DNA of 56,094 nucleotides from Occallatibacter sp. (lineage in GTDB: Bacteria > Acidobacteriota > Terriglobia > Terriglobales > Acidobacteriaceae). This document shows, in pieces, positions 44,497 through 52,127 of this stretch. The DNA lies in assembly GCA_031296305.1 (NCBI GenBank), contig JARLFZ010000013.1:1-56094 (forward strand), given 5' to 3'. The position numbers and the translations under genes were made by a program. The notes below the pieces were generated by a model. It had not been told where the DNA came from, did not search any database, and worked only from the letters and a program-made list of their open reading frames with translations. The first letter of the stretch is position 1. Each line of letters opens with the position of its first letter.

Positions 44497-44657
44497 AAAC
44501 CCTCGCTTCAGCACCAGAGCGGCATCGTTATGACAGAAAGGCAGGAGCGAGCGGAAAGCGAGCACCGGCTCCATGCAATGATTGGTGGACCTGGTCGGGA
44601 TCGAACCGACGACCTCCCCGGCAAGCCGGGGCGCGCTCCGCTCTCTCAACGACGTGA
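44283..44657 (+). pseudogene. tyrosine integrase C-terminal remnant
   Basis: In the frame two bases after the J-domain frame the DNA reads GLPGSRFHDLRH (RHR-type Arg box), then IMAIAGHISRRMLEWSSHVR and MEAARTAIETLAS. In tyrosine recombinases this block is RFHDLRH ... LGH(V/I)SRRMLEHYSHIR. The catalytic Tyr position is Ser here (WSSH), and about 300 upstream residues are missing, so it is dead. Its 3' end runs into the truncated tRNA copy at 44583, as integrases next to tRNA attachment sites often do. The frame stays open to 44657. Confidence 0.75.
44583..44637 (-). repeat. truncated tRNA 3' half, copy 1 (att-like)
   Basis: On the minus strand: GCGCGCCCCGG, a hairpin, then AGGTCGTCGG, the T-arm GTCGGTTCGATCCCGAC, CAGGTCC and ACCA. 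The 34 bp at 44583-44616 equal the tRNA-Ala 3' end at 44999-45032. The anticodon arm is replaced by CCCCGGCTTGCCGGGG (minus strand) and the 5' half is missing. Confidence 0.8.
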
Positions 44658-44894
44658 ATTGATTAGTTCCTGTATTGATCGATGGGATTTCCAGCTCTTC
44701 AACTGGAGCTCCCGGTGATGTGCTTCTGCCGTCGTCTTGAAGTCCTCCCGATAGACCAACTCCCAAGGACCTCTGCCGCGCGTGGATCTGGTTTGTCCGC
44801 GTTGGTGCTCTGCCAATCGTACCTGGGCGTCTGTCGCTGAACCGATATAGAAACGCTTGCTCGATTGACTCTCGAGGATATAAACGGTTGGCAT
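44646..44894 (-). CDS. GIY-YIG nuclease-like small protein
   Basis: 82 residues. GIY-YIG fold of the small YhbQ-type family: MPTVYILESQSSKRFYIGSA gives the (G)IY and YIG tyrosines Y5 and Y16; R26 and E62 (RELQLKSWKS) match the conserved Arg and metal-binding Glu. ATG 44894 has no Shine-Dalgarno; only 11 bp separate it from the CCA end of tRNA copy 2. The gene is on the tRNA strand, downstream of intact tRNA-Ala and of copy 2, and ends 8 bp before copy 1. Transcription may come from the tRNA promoter (inference). DNA cleavage is likely from the family, not shown. Confidence 0.88.
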   Translation of the reverse strand: MPTVYILESQSSKRFYIGSATDAQVRLAEHQRGQTRSTRGRGPWELVYREDFKTTAEAHHRELQLKSWKSHRSIQELINSRR

Positions 44895-44905
44895 CGCGAG
44901 GGATT

Positions 44906-44960
44906 TGGTGGACCTGGTCGGGATCGAACCGACGACCTCCCCGGCTTGCCGGGGCGCGCG
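44906..44960 (-). repeat. truncated tRNA 3' half, copy 2 (att-like)
   Basis: Same as copy 1, but the hairpin top is AA instead of TT on the minus strand (CCCCGGCAAGCCGGGG), as if the hairpin were flipped. Direct repeat of copy 1 and of the tRNA-Ala 3' end. It lies directly upstream of the GIY-YIG gene. Confidence 0.8.
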
Positions 44961-44998
44961 CTACGATCTCAGCGGTTCCTTCCGTTAGCGCCTGATGT

Positions 44999-45075
44999 TG
45001 GTGGACCTGGTCGGGATCGAACCGACGACCTCTTCCATGCCATGGAAGCGCGCTCCCAAACTGCGCCACAGGCCC
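44999..45075 (-). tRNA. tRNA-Ala (anticodon GGC)
   Basis: Complete cloverleaf on the minus strand. Acceptor GGGCCTG (45069-45075) pairs with CAGGTCC (one G-U). The anticodon stem CTTCC/GGAAG encloses ATGGCAT, anticodon GGC (Ala). The T-arm GTCGG/CCGAC encloses TTCGATC. Discriminator A and an encoded CCA follow. The 3' half is repeated at 44583 and 44906. tRNA 3' ends are classic tyrosine-integrase targets. Confidence 0.95.
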
Positions 45076-45097
45076 ACAAGGTAGGAACAACTCTCTT

Positions 45098-45126
45098 ATT
45101 GTCGTAGCTATGGGCCGGCAAGTCAA
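45098..45126 (-). promoter_or_regulatory. tRNA-Ala promoter
   Basis: On the minus strand TTGACT (45121-45126), a 17-bp spacer and GACAAT (45098-45103), with about 22 bp to the tRNA. It would also drive the downstream tRNA copies and the GIY-YIG gene unless transcription stops first; no terminator is seen between. Confidence 0.6.
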
Positions 45127-45156
45127 ACGCGGCGGAGGCCTGGAAAAACGACGGGG

Positions 45157-46437
45157 CTACGCGCGGCAGCCGGCTTCGAGCGAGGGCACGTCCTGGTGCT
45201 TGTACATGAGGAAGAACTCGCGGTGGCCGAGGCGCTCGGGTTTGCTTTCGCGGCCTGAGGCCACATCGGCAATCAGGTCCATCAACTCCGCGGCGGCTTC
45301 GTCCATGGTGAGCTCTCCGGAGAGCACACGGCCGGCGTTGAAGTCCATGTCCTCGGTCATGTTGCGGTAGGTGCGTGTATTGCCCGTAACTTTGACGAGC
45401 GGTGCCACGGCGCTGCCGATGACGCTGCCGCGGCCGGTGATAAAGAGCACGATCTGCGCGCCGGCGGCGATCAGATCCATGATGCCTTCCGTGTCGTTGG
45501 GGTTGGTGTAGCCGAACTGCATGAAGTGCTCGTCGGGCACGGAATCGAGGATCCAGAGCCCGGGGTGCGGCGGTCGTTCGGACACGCGGATGACGCCCTG
45601 AATGGGCCGGCTGCCGCCCTTGGCAAAAGCGCCCATGCTTTTTTCTTCGATGGTAGTGAGGCCGCCGGCAAAGTTGCCGGGCGCGACCGAGTACTGTCGC
45701 ACGGCCTTGCAATAGTTGAGCATTTTGTCGTAGGTTGCGCCGAGTTGCTGCGCTGCCTCAGGCGATGCCGCGCGCGAAATCATCAGGTCGCGGAGACCGA
45801 TCATTTCGACGACCTCTTCAAAGATCGCCGAGCCGCCGCGATCGACCAGCCGATCAAAAGCCCGGCCGACAACGGGATTGCCGGCGAGGCCTGAAGTTCC
45901 ATCCGACCCGCCGCACTCAGCGCCGATGGTCAGGTCGGCCCAGGTCATGGACACTTTGACGGCGTTGTCCGCGGCGCGGGCGCGGAGCGAGGCCAGCAAC
46001 TCTTTGCCGTACGCGACGCTCAAGCGCGTGCCGCCGTGCTCCTGAATAAAGAAGGACTCAGCAGGGCGGCCGGAGGCGCGCACAGCTTCGGCGATGCGAT
46101 GCGGCTGCGTGTACTCGCAACCGAGGCCCACGGCGAGTACGCCGCCGATGTTGGGATGCGTAGCCAGCGCCAGCATGAGTCGGATGGCGTAGTCGTTGTC
46201 ATAGCAACCCGGAAAACCAATAACGTGCGTGTCGGGCTCGCCTTGGGCGATCTCCTGCGCCACGAAGCTCGCGCACTCCACCGTGTAGACCACAAGCAGA
46301 TGATTGCGAATGCCTTTGCGGCCGTCGGGGCGGAGGTAGCCGGTCCAGGTGCGAAGTGCTGCGTGGGTGGATGTCGATATCCCCGGTCTCAAAACCGAGA
46401 CCGGGGGCACCCCTGAATTTTTGGCGCGATCAGGCAT
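45157..46437 (-). CDS. altronate/galactarate dehydratase-like large subunit (UxaA family)
   Basis: 426 residues from ATG 46437. Fe-S type sugar-acid dehydratase: [76 protein letters not shown], and the later [17 protein letters not shown]. Conserved cysteines fit Fe-S or metal binding. It acts with the SAF-domain protein encoded just upstream (8-bp overlap), as split UxaA/GarD proteins do. The first 25 residues ([12 protein letters not shown]) are encoded by palindrome D at 46381. Substrate (altronate, galactarate or related) not decided. Confidence 0.9.
   Translation of the reverse strand: MPDRAKNSGVPPVSVLRPGISTSTHAALRTWTGYLRPDGRKGIRNHLLVVYTVECASFVAQEIAQGEPDTHVIGFPGCYDNDYAIRLMLALATHPNIGGVLAVGLGCEYTQPHRIAEAVRASGRPAESFFIQEHGGTRLSVAYGKELLASLRARAADNAVKVSMTWADLTIGAECGGSDGTSGLAGNPVVGRAFDRLVDRGGSAIFEEVVEMIGLRDLMISRAASPEAAQQLGATYDKMLNYCKAVRQYSVAPGNFAGGLTTIEEKSMGAFAKGGSRPIQGVIRVSERPPHPGLWILDSVPDEHFMQFGYTNPNDTEGIMDLIAAGAQIVLFITGRGSVIGSAVAPLVKVTGNTRTYRNMTEDMDFNAGRVLSGELTMDEAAAELMDLIADVASGRESKPERLGHREFFLMYKHQDVPSLEAGCRA
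46381..46406. repeat. palindromic repeat, element D, inside the dehydratase gene
   Basis: CCCCGGTCTC (46381-46390) and GAGACCGGGG (46397-46406) with a 6-nt loop and the same GGCACCC tail as the intergenic copy at 30023. Here it is translated in the N-terminus of the UxaA-like protein. Confidence 0.8.
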
Positions 46438-46774
46438 AGGCGTTGTCTCCCGGCTCGCCGGTATGGAGGTCGAAGTGGCCGGAGCGCTCGTCGAGCTGGC
46501 TGCAGCAGTTGTGGAGATGCACCCACTCGCCGGGCGCGATTGCGCGCGTAGCAATACCGATGACGATTCCAAATTTGACGACGGGCGCGCCTTCGGGGAT
46601 GGCCGTGAGGGCAACTTTATGGCCGAGCTCGATTTTCTCGCACGCGGTGAGAGTGGAAGCTCGTGCGGGACCGACGATTTCGAGAGGCGCCCCTGCAGCG
46701 GCCTCGCCGAGCAACGTGGCGACGTTGTCAGAAGCGTGCACCTGAAAGGCCGAAGCTGTGGATTCGACACTCAT
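46430..46774 (-). CDS. SAF-domain small subunit of altronate/galactarate dehydratase
   Basis: 114 residues. The SAF domain pattern is [60 protein letters not shown] and VHLHNC. In other bacteria this domain is the N-terminus of UxaA/GarD; here it is a separate gene whose stop overlaps the large-subunit ATG by 8 bp. Both probably form one enzyme for hexarate breakdown. Confidence 0.92.
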   Translation of the reverse strand: MSVESTASAFQVHASDNVATLLGEAAAGAPLEIVGPARASTLTACEKIELGHKVALTAIPEGAPVVKFGIVIGIATRAIAPGEWVHLHNCCSQLDERSGHFDLHTGEPGDNAYA

Positions 46775-46826
46775 CGCCGGTTCATCCCCGGAGATCCCTA
46801 CGATCCGGCGGGATCTCCCGATCTCA

Positions 46827-47885
46827 TTATGGCTTTATCGCGTGCTTTGCGCCGAACTGGCGGAGCTTTTCGAGCGTGGCGGCGGCTTGGCCGGAGTCGA
46901 TGGCTTCGGAGCCCATGGCCACGCCCTGCTTGAGGTCGACGGCGAGGTCCGCGGCGACGAGGACGGCGGCGGCGTTGAGCAGGACCACGTCGCGACGCGC
47001 GCCTTTGATGCCGGTGAGCACATCGTAGAGCAGCGCCTTATTGGTTTCGATGTCGCCGCCGGTGAATTGGTCGATCGTGTTGCGCTCGAGGCCGGCCATC
47101 TCCGGCGTGATACGCGCGGCTTTTAGCGTCGGCTCACCCTCCGCCGACTCTTCCACGCGGGCGACGACCGACTCACCTGTCGTGGTGAGCTCGTCGATTC
47201 CGTCGGTCCCGTGGACGACGAAAGCGCGGTGCGCGCCGAGCATGACCAGCGTGCGGCCGACCAGAAGCACGCGGCTGGGAGCGAGCACTCCGATGACTTG
47301 CGTGCGCGCGTGCGCGGGGTTGGTGAGCGGGCCTACCAAATTGAAGATCGTTCTGAAACCGAGAGCCCGGCGCAACGGTCCGAGAGCCTTCATGGCGGGA
47401 TGATAGAGCGGCGCGTAGAGGAAGACGAATCCGGTTTCGCGCAGGCACTCGACAGCCAGATCCGGACCAAGTTCGATGGGCACGCCGAGGGCTTCCAAAA
47501 CATCTGCAGCGCCGCATTGCGAGGTGACGGCGCGATTGCCGTGCTTGGCAACCTTGGCGCCGGCAGCGGAGGCGACCAGCGCAGCGCCGCAGGAGATGTT
47601 GAAGGTCTGCGGACCACCGCCGCCGGTGCCGACGCAATCGACCAGCTCCGCTCTTTCCTCTTCGGTAAAGGGCATGGGCACGGAGTGCTTCCGCATCACG
47701 TCGACAAAGCCGGCGAGCTCCGGCGCCTGTTCCCCGCGCGTGGCAAACACGGCCAGCATGGCGGCGGTTTCGACGTCCGGCACGTTGCCGGCGAGGATCT
47801 CCTCCAGCACGGCGGCTGCCTGCTCGCGGGTGAGCGCAGTGCCGACTTCGGCGAGAGGGCGAAGCAGTTCCTTGACCAACGACAT
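46827..47885 (-). CDS. trpD: anthranilate phosphoribosyltransferase
   Basis: 352 residues. Transfers phosphoribose from PRPP to anthranilate in tryptophan synthesis. Hallmarks: VDCVGTGGGGPQTFNISCGA (PRPP glycine loop), AKVAKHGNRAVTSQCGAADV (KHGNR), FNLVGPLTNPAHA, and VVHGTDGIDE. The start ATG is 47885. No other trp genes are adjacent, so tryptophan genes are dispersed here. Downstream lies the dehydratase pair with a 52-bp gap; co-transcription is possible but without metabolic logic. Confidence 0.96.
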   Translation of the reverse strand: MSLVKELLRPLAEVGTALTREQAAAVLEEILAGNVPDVETAAMLAVFATRGEQAPELAGFVDVMRKHSVPMPFTEEERAELVDCVGTGGGGPQTFNISCGAALVASAAGAKVAKHGNRAVTSQCGAADVLEALGVPIELGPDLAVECLRETGFVFLYAPLYHPAMKALGPLRRALGFRTIFNLVGPLTNPAHARTQVIGVLAPSRVLLVGRTLVMLGAHRAFVVHGTDGIDELTTTGESVVARVEESAEGEPTLKAARITPEMAGLERNTIDQFTGGDIETNKALLYDVLTGIKGARRDVVLLNAAAVLVAADLAVDLKQGVAMGSEAIDSGQAAATLEKLRQFGAKHAIKP

Positions 47886-47963
47886 GAGAAAAGTATGGCA
47901 GAGCCGGGGGCTGGGGCGCGAAAAGGGCGGAGGTGGTGGTGGGAATCCTTTGAATACCCCGCC

Positions 47964-47986
47964 CTAAACGCAAAATGCGCGTTTAG
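47964..47986. promoter_or_regulatory. inverted repeat upstream of trpD
   Basis: CTAAACGC (47964-47971) and GCGTTTAG (47979-47986) form a perfect 8-bp dyad with a 7-nt centre, in the 200-bp gap between two minus-strand genes. It may be a terminator for the gene upstream or an operator for trpD. Confidence 0.5.
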
Positions 47987-48084
47987 AATGCAGCGCCCGC
48001 AAATTCAATTCAAACCCAACATTGTCCGTCAACATCCGGCTCACTTTCAGCACGGGATGTCGCGGACTTCGGTCTTGCGAAAGA

Positions 48085-49413
48085 CTACTTCTCTTTGCTT
48101 ACGGCGATCCGCATCTCCATGGCTTGTGCCTGCGGGTGAGCATCATCGCCTGACCAGAACTCCATCGGCGGCCCCGCGAGCCGATAGCCATGCTCGCCGA
48201 TCCATCGGACAAACGTTGCCCAGCGGCTGCCCGGATCGCGACCCAAGGGACTGTCGAACTCCTGATCCCATGGCCCTTTCACGATAACCGATGCAACAGT
48301 AGTTTCAGGCAAAGCTAGAATCTCGAATGGCGCATCGATACGGGTTCCGGGAGGCACCGGATAACCTGCCACCCAGTTCCGGTCTGGATCATAGCGTCCA
48401 AACGCGGGCCCATTCGGAGTTATGCCGATCTTTTCCAGTTGCTTCCCGATCCTCTCCAGTTGTTCTCGGACGGCTTTATCCTCTGCCCGCGTTTGGATGA
48501 ACGATCCTTTCATGGGAAGCACTACAGCGGTGAGCGCGCCGGATTGTTCGATCATTGGTTGCAAATCACCTTGCTGAATGCTCGGAGGATTACCTTGCGG
48601 CGTAGCATCTGGAATCGCGATCTTCGTGTACCCTGCCGGAGGAGTCATATCAAAAAGAGATGAATCTATCTCCTCATCCATATGCATGTTCTTGATGTGC
48701 ATCTGGTAGAGCGGCTTGCCGGGTTCCTGAATCGAAAGATCGATGTGATCGGGGTTTCCCGAAGCGGCATCCACCCATATATCGAGAGCACTGAGCCCAG
48801 GAATCGCGCTGCCCGACGGCGCTTCATGCACCCGATAGCCAAGCAGCTTCCTGCTGCCTGCCCATTTCTCGCCGATGGACTGATCCGGCGTTTTGGGCAG
48901 TGCTTTGAACTGCAATACGAAGTTGGGAGTCGCGCTTTGCTCTTCCTTACCCACAATGTAGCTTTTCGTGAGATGCATCAGGATAATCTGCTTGCCGCTG
49001 CCGTCGGACCTTATTTCCGTGCCCCACGAGCAACTAGCTCTACGGAAGCCCGGAGACCTATAGGCGAAATCGATCTCGGTATTCGGAGCCAGTTCGACCG
49101 TAAACACCAGCGAGCGAGCGGACCGCAACTGCATGGCCGCAGCCGCGTAAACACGGCCTGCATTCGATCCTCTGGGAATGAACGCCAATGTGACGACGAC
49201 GGCGAAGACGGCCGCCGTTATCAACGGCACGCGAATCGAAGCGGAATGGCGCAGCGAATTTATAAGCGTCCGAAACCGGCTCGGCGGCGGCTCGGCAATT
49301 TTGGTGCGAAACTCAACGAGCCTGCGATGCAAACGCTCTTCCACGTTGGCTGGAACTTCCACTTGAATGCTCTTTAGCATCAATTCATCCAAATCATGGT
49401 TGGTGTCAGGCAT
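48085..49413 (-). CDS. putative anti-sigma factor with GyrI-like effector domain
   Basis: 442 residues from ATG 49413, with AAGGAGGACGTCC upstream. A cytoplasmic N-terminus (about 1-58) precedes one transmembrane helix (IRVPLITAAVFAVVVTLAFI, about 60-79). Next comes a beta-rich extracytoplasmic domain (about 90-260) and a C-terminal domain resembling the GyrI/AraC effector-binding fold (about 290-440: ALTAVVLPMKGSFIQ, NGPAFGRYDPDRNW, FVRWIGEHGYRLAGPPME). It overlaps the ECF sigma gene by 8 bp, so it is probably its regulator. The GyrI-like part outside the membrane is unusual. No classical zinc anti-sigma motif. Confidence 0.75.
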   Translation of the reverse strand: MPDTNHDLDELMLKSIQVEVPANVEERLHRRLVEFRTKIAEPPPSRFRTLINSLRHSASIRVPLITAAVFAVVVTLAFIPRGSNAGRVYAAAAMQLRSARSLVFTVELAPNTEIDFAYRSPGFRRASCSWGTEIRSDGSGKQIILMHLTKSYIVGKEEQSATPNFVLQFKALPKTPDQSIGEKWAGSRKLLGYRVHEAPSGSAIPGLSALDIWVDAASGNPDHIDLSIQEPGKPLYQMHIKNMHMDEEIDSSLFDMTPPAGYTKIAIPDATPQGNPPSIQQGDLQPMIEQSGALTAVVLPMKGSFIQTRAEDKAVREQLERIGKQLEKIGITPNGPAFGRYDPDRNWVAGYPVPPGTRIDAPFEILALPETTVASVIVKGPWDQEFDSPLGRDPGSRWATFVRWIGEHGYRLAGPPMEFWSGDDAHPQAQAMEMRIAVSKEK

Positions 49414-49948
49414 GGACGTCCTCCTTGTGGACAACCGGAATCCGGTGAGAGAGCAGTGTGCGCAACCTGGTCCGCGCACGCGCTACGTGCTTGCGCACGG
49501 TCGCTTCGCGGCAATTCATAGCCAGCGCGATATCGCTGTAAGGAATCTCCTCGACGGCGTGCATCAAGATTGCCTGGGCCTGATGCTTCGACAATCTCAC
49601 GATTGCCTGAAGCGCCTGCTCGCCCAGTTCATGGTCGGAAACCCGCTGGATTGGAGAGGCCGCTGTGTCTGGAATCGCTTCCGGGATGGCATCCGCATCC
49701 TGCCATTTCAGGCGCCGCTTCTTCCGCCGCAGCATGTCGTACCCCGATTGAATGCAAATACGCAAGACCAGGGCGTGCGGGTTTGGGTGTACCCGAATCT
49801 GGCTCCATCGTTTCCAGACGATGAGCAAAGCCTCTTGAAGAGCGTCGTCCGCGTCGTTGGGCTCTTGAACGATGCGCCAGACCGCACGAATCATTCGACC
49901 TTCAATAGGGGCAATCAGCCTTTCGTACTCTGATTGCTGATCGTTCAT
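49406..49948 (-). CDS. ECF-type RNA polymerase sigma factor
   Basis: 180 residues from ATG 49948 (AGGATTTC upstream). Region 2: YERLIAPIEGRMIRAVWRIV, DADDALQEALLIVWKRWSQI. Region 4: AIVRLSKHQAQAILMHAVEE, IPYSDIALAMNCREATVRKH, then ARTRLRTLLSH. Translationally coupled (8-bp overlap) to the putative anti-sigma gene. A dyad CCACAG/CTGTGG at 50020-50036 lies about 70 bp upstream and could be a control site. Confidence 0.92.
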   Translation of the reverse strand: MNDQQSEYERLIAPIEGRMIRAVWRIVQEPNDADDALQEALLIVWKRWSQIRVHPNPHALVLRICIQSGYDMLRRKKRRLKWQDADAIPEAIPDTAASPIQRVSDHELGEQALQAIVRLSKHQAQAILMHAVEEIPYSDIALAMNCREATVRKHVARARTRLRTLLSHRIPVVHKEDVHA

Positions 49949-50220
49949 GAAATCCTTTCTTCCTGAAAGCCGACGGAGAGGCTCGCTGAGTTTTGCGCCT
50001 CTCATATTGGAAACGCTCACCACAGCGGCTCTGTGGACATACTATTTCCTATCATCGTAGGTGCCGGGGGACCTTTGACATCTTCTAACAGACAGGCCCG
50101 CGGGGTGAGGCAAGGAAGTCTGGCGCCTGATGGCGGCCGAAAACGGGAAATCCCTCGTTTGTGGGAGAGGCACGGGCGTAATCTCCGTGAATCATGGTGA
50201 GAGAAAGGCGAAGACGAGCG

Positions 50221-50427
50221 ATGTTCTACCCAAAGAATGTCCCAAACCGGCAACGGACCCTGCGCGTGGCTTTGGGAATCATGTTTATCGTGGCCGGTTT
50301 CTATTGGTTTCACCTGTCGATGCAGACCGTCACCTTCGTGATCGCGGGAACCCTGTTGGCGTTGACCGGATTTGTGGGCTACTGCCCCATGTGCTCGATT
50401 GCGAACCGCATCAGCCCGCCGAAGTGA
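50221..50427 (+). CDS. DUF2892-type small membrane protein
   Basis: 68 residues with two transmembrane helices ([20 protein letters not shown] and [18 protein letters not shown]) ending [12 protein letters not shown]. This matches YgaP-type inner-membrane DUF2892 domains, with the CPMCS end typical of them. Role unknown. It lies 92 bp before sucC. A GTG at 50194 in frame could add nine residues. Confidence 0.82.
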   Translation: MFYPKNVPNRQRTLRVALGIMFIVAGFYWFHLSMQTVTFVIAGTLLALTGFVGYCPMCSIANRISPPK

Positions 50428-50519
50428 TCGCAGCAGCAAGTCTCCGTCGCGCCCTCAGAAGCTGAGAAACCTCCGTAATTCTGCGTGATAATCTGGGAAT
50501 TGCTTGAGGTCCTACCCCT

Positions 50520-51692
50520 TTGAAAATTCACGAGTACCAAGCAAAAGCAATCCTGGCAAAGTACGGCGTGCCCGTGCCCAAGGGCGAGATGGCGAACACG
50601 CTGGAAGAAGCCAACGACGTGGCCCGCACGCGATTTGCCGAAGGCGCATCGGGCGTAGTGGTGAAGGCGCAGATTCACGCCGGAGGCCGCGGCAAGGGCG
50701 GCGGCGTGAAGGTGGCCAAGACGCGCGAACTCGCCGAGATGCACGCGAAAAATATCCTGGGCATGACGCTGGTGACCCACCAGACCGGGTCTCTCGGACA
50801 AAAAGTCCAGCGGCTGCTCATTGAGGAGACCGCTGCCATCGAGCGCGAGTTGTATCTCGGCATTGTGCTCGACCGCGCCACGGGCAGGCTGGTGTTTATG
50901 GCGTCGCAGGCCGGCGGCATGGAGATTGAAGAGGTTGCGGCGAAGGATCCCACCGCCATTTACAAAGAGACCATCGATCCGACCGTGGGATTTTGGCCGT
51001 GGCAGGCGCGCAAACTGGCTTTTGCGCTGGGACTCAAACCCGCGCAGATCAACCCGGCGGTGACGTTTTTTCAGAGCCTGTACGCGGCCTTTATCGAGAC
51101 CGATGCTTCGCTGATCGAGATCAATCCATTTATTACGACCACCGACGGCAAGCTTTATGCGCTCGATGCCAAGATCACTTTCGACGACAACGCGCTCTTC
51201 CGGCACGCCGACATCAAGGCGCTGCGCGACATTGCCGAAGAGGATCCGCTGGAAGTGGAGGCGAGCAAGTACGCGCTCAACTACATCAAGCTGGACGGGT
51301 CGATTGCGTGCATGGTGAACGGTGCAGGCCTGGCCATGGCGACCATGGACATTATTCAGTACGCAGGCGGAAGCCCCGCGAATTTTCTAGACGTGGGTGG
51401 CGGTGCGACCCAGGAGCAGATCGAGCACGCGTTCGAGATTCTGCTCTCTGACGCGCATGTGAAGGCGATCTTCATCAACATCTTCGGCGGCATTCTGCGC
51501 GTGGATCGCTTGGCGACGGGCGTAGTCGCAGCAGCGCGCAAGCTCAACGTGAAGGTGCCGATTGTGCTGCGACTCGAAGGCACGAATGTGGAAGAAGGAC
51601 GAAGAATCCTTAAAGAGTCCGGCTTGAATTTCCAAGTGGGAGAAACGATGAAGGACGCAGCGGAATTGGCCGTAAAGGCAGCTTCTAGCTAG
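50520..51692 (+). CDS. sucC: succinate-CoA ligase, ADP-forming, beta subunit
   Basis: 390 residues. TCA-cycle enzyme subunit with ATP-grasp fold, binding nucleotide and succinate. Hallmarks: KIHEYQAKAILAKYGVPVPK, VVKAQIHAGGRGKGGGVKVA, LIEINPFITT, ALDAKITFDDNALFRH, MVNGAGLAMATMDIIQYAGG, FINIFGGILRVDRLATGVV. TTG start with GAGGT upstream. The usual partner sucD normally follows directly; here an extra gene intervenes. The stop codon TAG lies in the first heptamer tract. Confidence 0.97.
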   Translation: MKIHEYQAKAILAKYGVPVPKGEMANTLEEANDVARTRFAEGASGVVVKAQIHAGGRGKGGGVKVAKTRELAEMHAKNILGMTLVTHQTGSLGQKVQRLLIEETAAIERELYLGIVLDRATGRLVFMASQAGGMEIEEVAAKDPTAIYKETIDPTVGFWPWQARKLAFALGLKPAQINPAVTFFQSLYAAFIETDASLIEINPFITTTDGKLYALDAKITFDDNALFRHADIKALRDIAEEDPLEVEASKYALNYIKLDGSIACMVNGAGLAMATMDIIQYAGGSPANFLDVGGGATQEQIEHAFEILLSDAHVKAIFINIFGGILRVDRLATGVVAAARKLNVKVPIVLRLEGTNVEEGRRILKESGLNFQVGETMKDAAELAVKAASS

Positions 51693-51700
51693 AAGCTCCT
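51680..51700 (+). repeat. 7-bp tandem repeat AGCTNNN x3 at the sucC end
   Basis: AGCTTCT, AGCTAGA, AGCTCCT; the first 18 bp (51680-51697) are a perfect palindrome. The sucC stop TAG lies inside. Confidence 0.85.
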
Positions 51701-51726
51701 GGCAAGGGTTGCAAAGGAGATTGTCC

Positions 51727-52116
51727 ATGCGCCCCAGCATCGGTGAGTGGGATCTGGATAAATGTGCCGGAGTGATGAATATCTGGCTTCATGCTTTCAA
51801 GGAGACGCTGGACTCATCGGAAGCGTCCGCACTTGGATTCGACCTAGGCTCTTTAGGAGATTCTTTGACTCATAACATTGGGCAGGTATGCGAGCTTCGA
51901 CCCCGAGGATTATCCGATATTTGGGTTTTGAAAAACCTCAAAGAGGCAAAGAATTCGAACGATCAAATTCAAACTGGAATTCTGGCAGCGCGACAGGCTC
52001 ACGTTGGAGACGCGGAGATGCTGAACAGGGCAGAGCCGCTCTGTAAAGAGCTGTCCGTGTCATTGAATCAGACTATCCAGGCTCTCGAAACCGCGGGGCT
52101 AGAAGCTAGCAGCTAG
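51727..52116 (+). CDS. four-helix-bundle-like protein between sucC and sucD
   Basis: 129 residues from ATG 51727 with AAAGGAGATTGTCC upstream. Predicted mainly helical: [79 protein letters not shown]. The helix order and the LKEA...ND...L..AR pattern resemble distant members of the S23/four-helix-bundle family found as solitary genes in many bacteria. Not a recognised TCA protein. Both ends of the gene coincide with heptamer tracts, and its last residues (LEASS) are encoded in the tract, like the last of SucC (KAASS). Confidence 0.7.
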   Translation: MRPSIGEWDLDKCAGVMNIWLHAFKETLDSSEASALGFDLGSLGDSLTHNIGQVCELRPRGLSDIWVLKNLKEAKNSNDQIQTGILAARQAHVGDAEMLNRAEPLCKELSVSLNQTIQALETAGLEASS

Positions 52117-52125
52117 GAGCTATTT
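52098..52125 (+). repeat. 7-bp tandem repeat GCTAGNA x4
   Basis: GCTAGAA, GCTAGCA, GCTAGGA, GCTATTT. It overlaps the stop of the four-helix gene, and the AGGAG within it is the apparent ribosome-binding site of sucD. Confidence 0.85.
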
Positions 52126-52127
52126 TC

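Noticed and set aside
44434..45126. A 230-residue minus-strand frame over the tRNA region
   Set aside because: It simply reads through tRNA-Ala, the tRNA remnants and the GIY-YIG gene in another frame; the repeated GGRRFDPDQVH is a translated tRNA.
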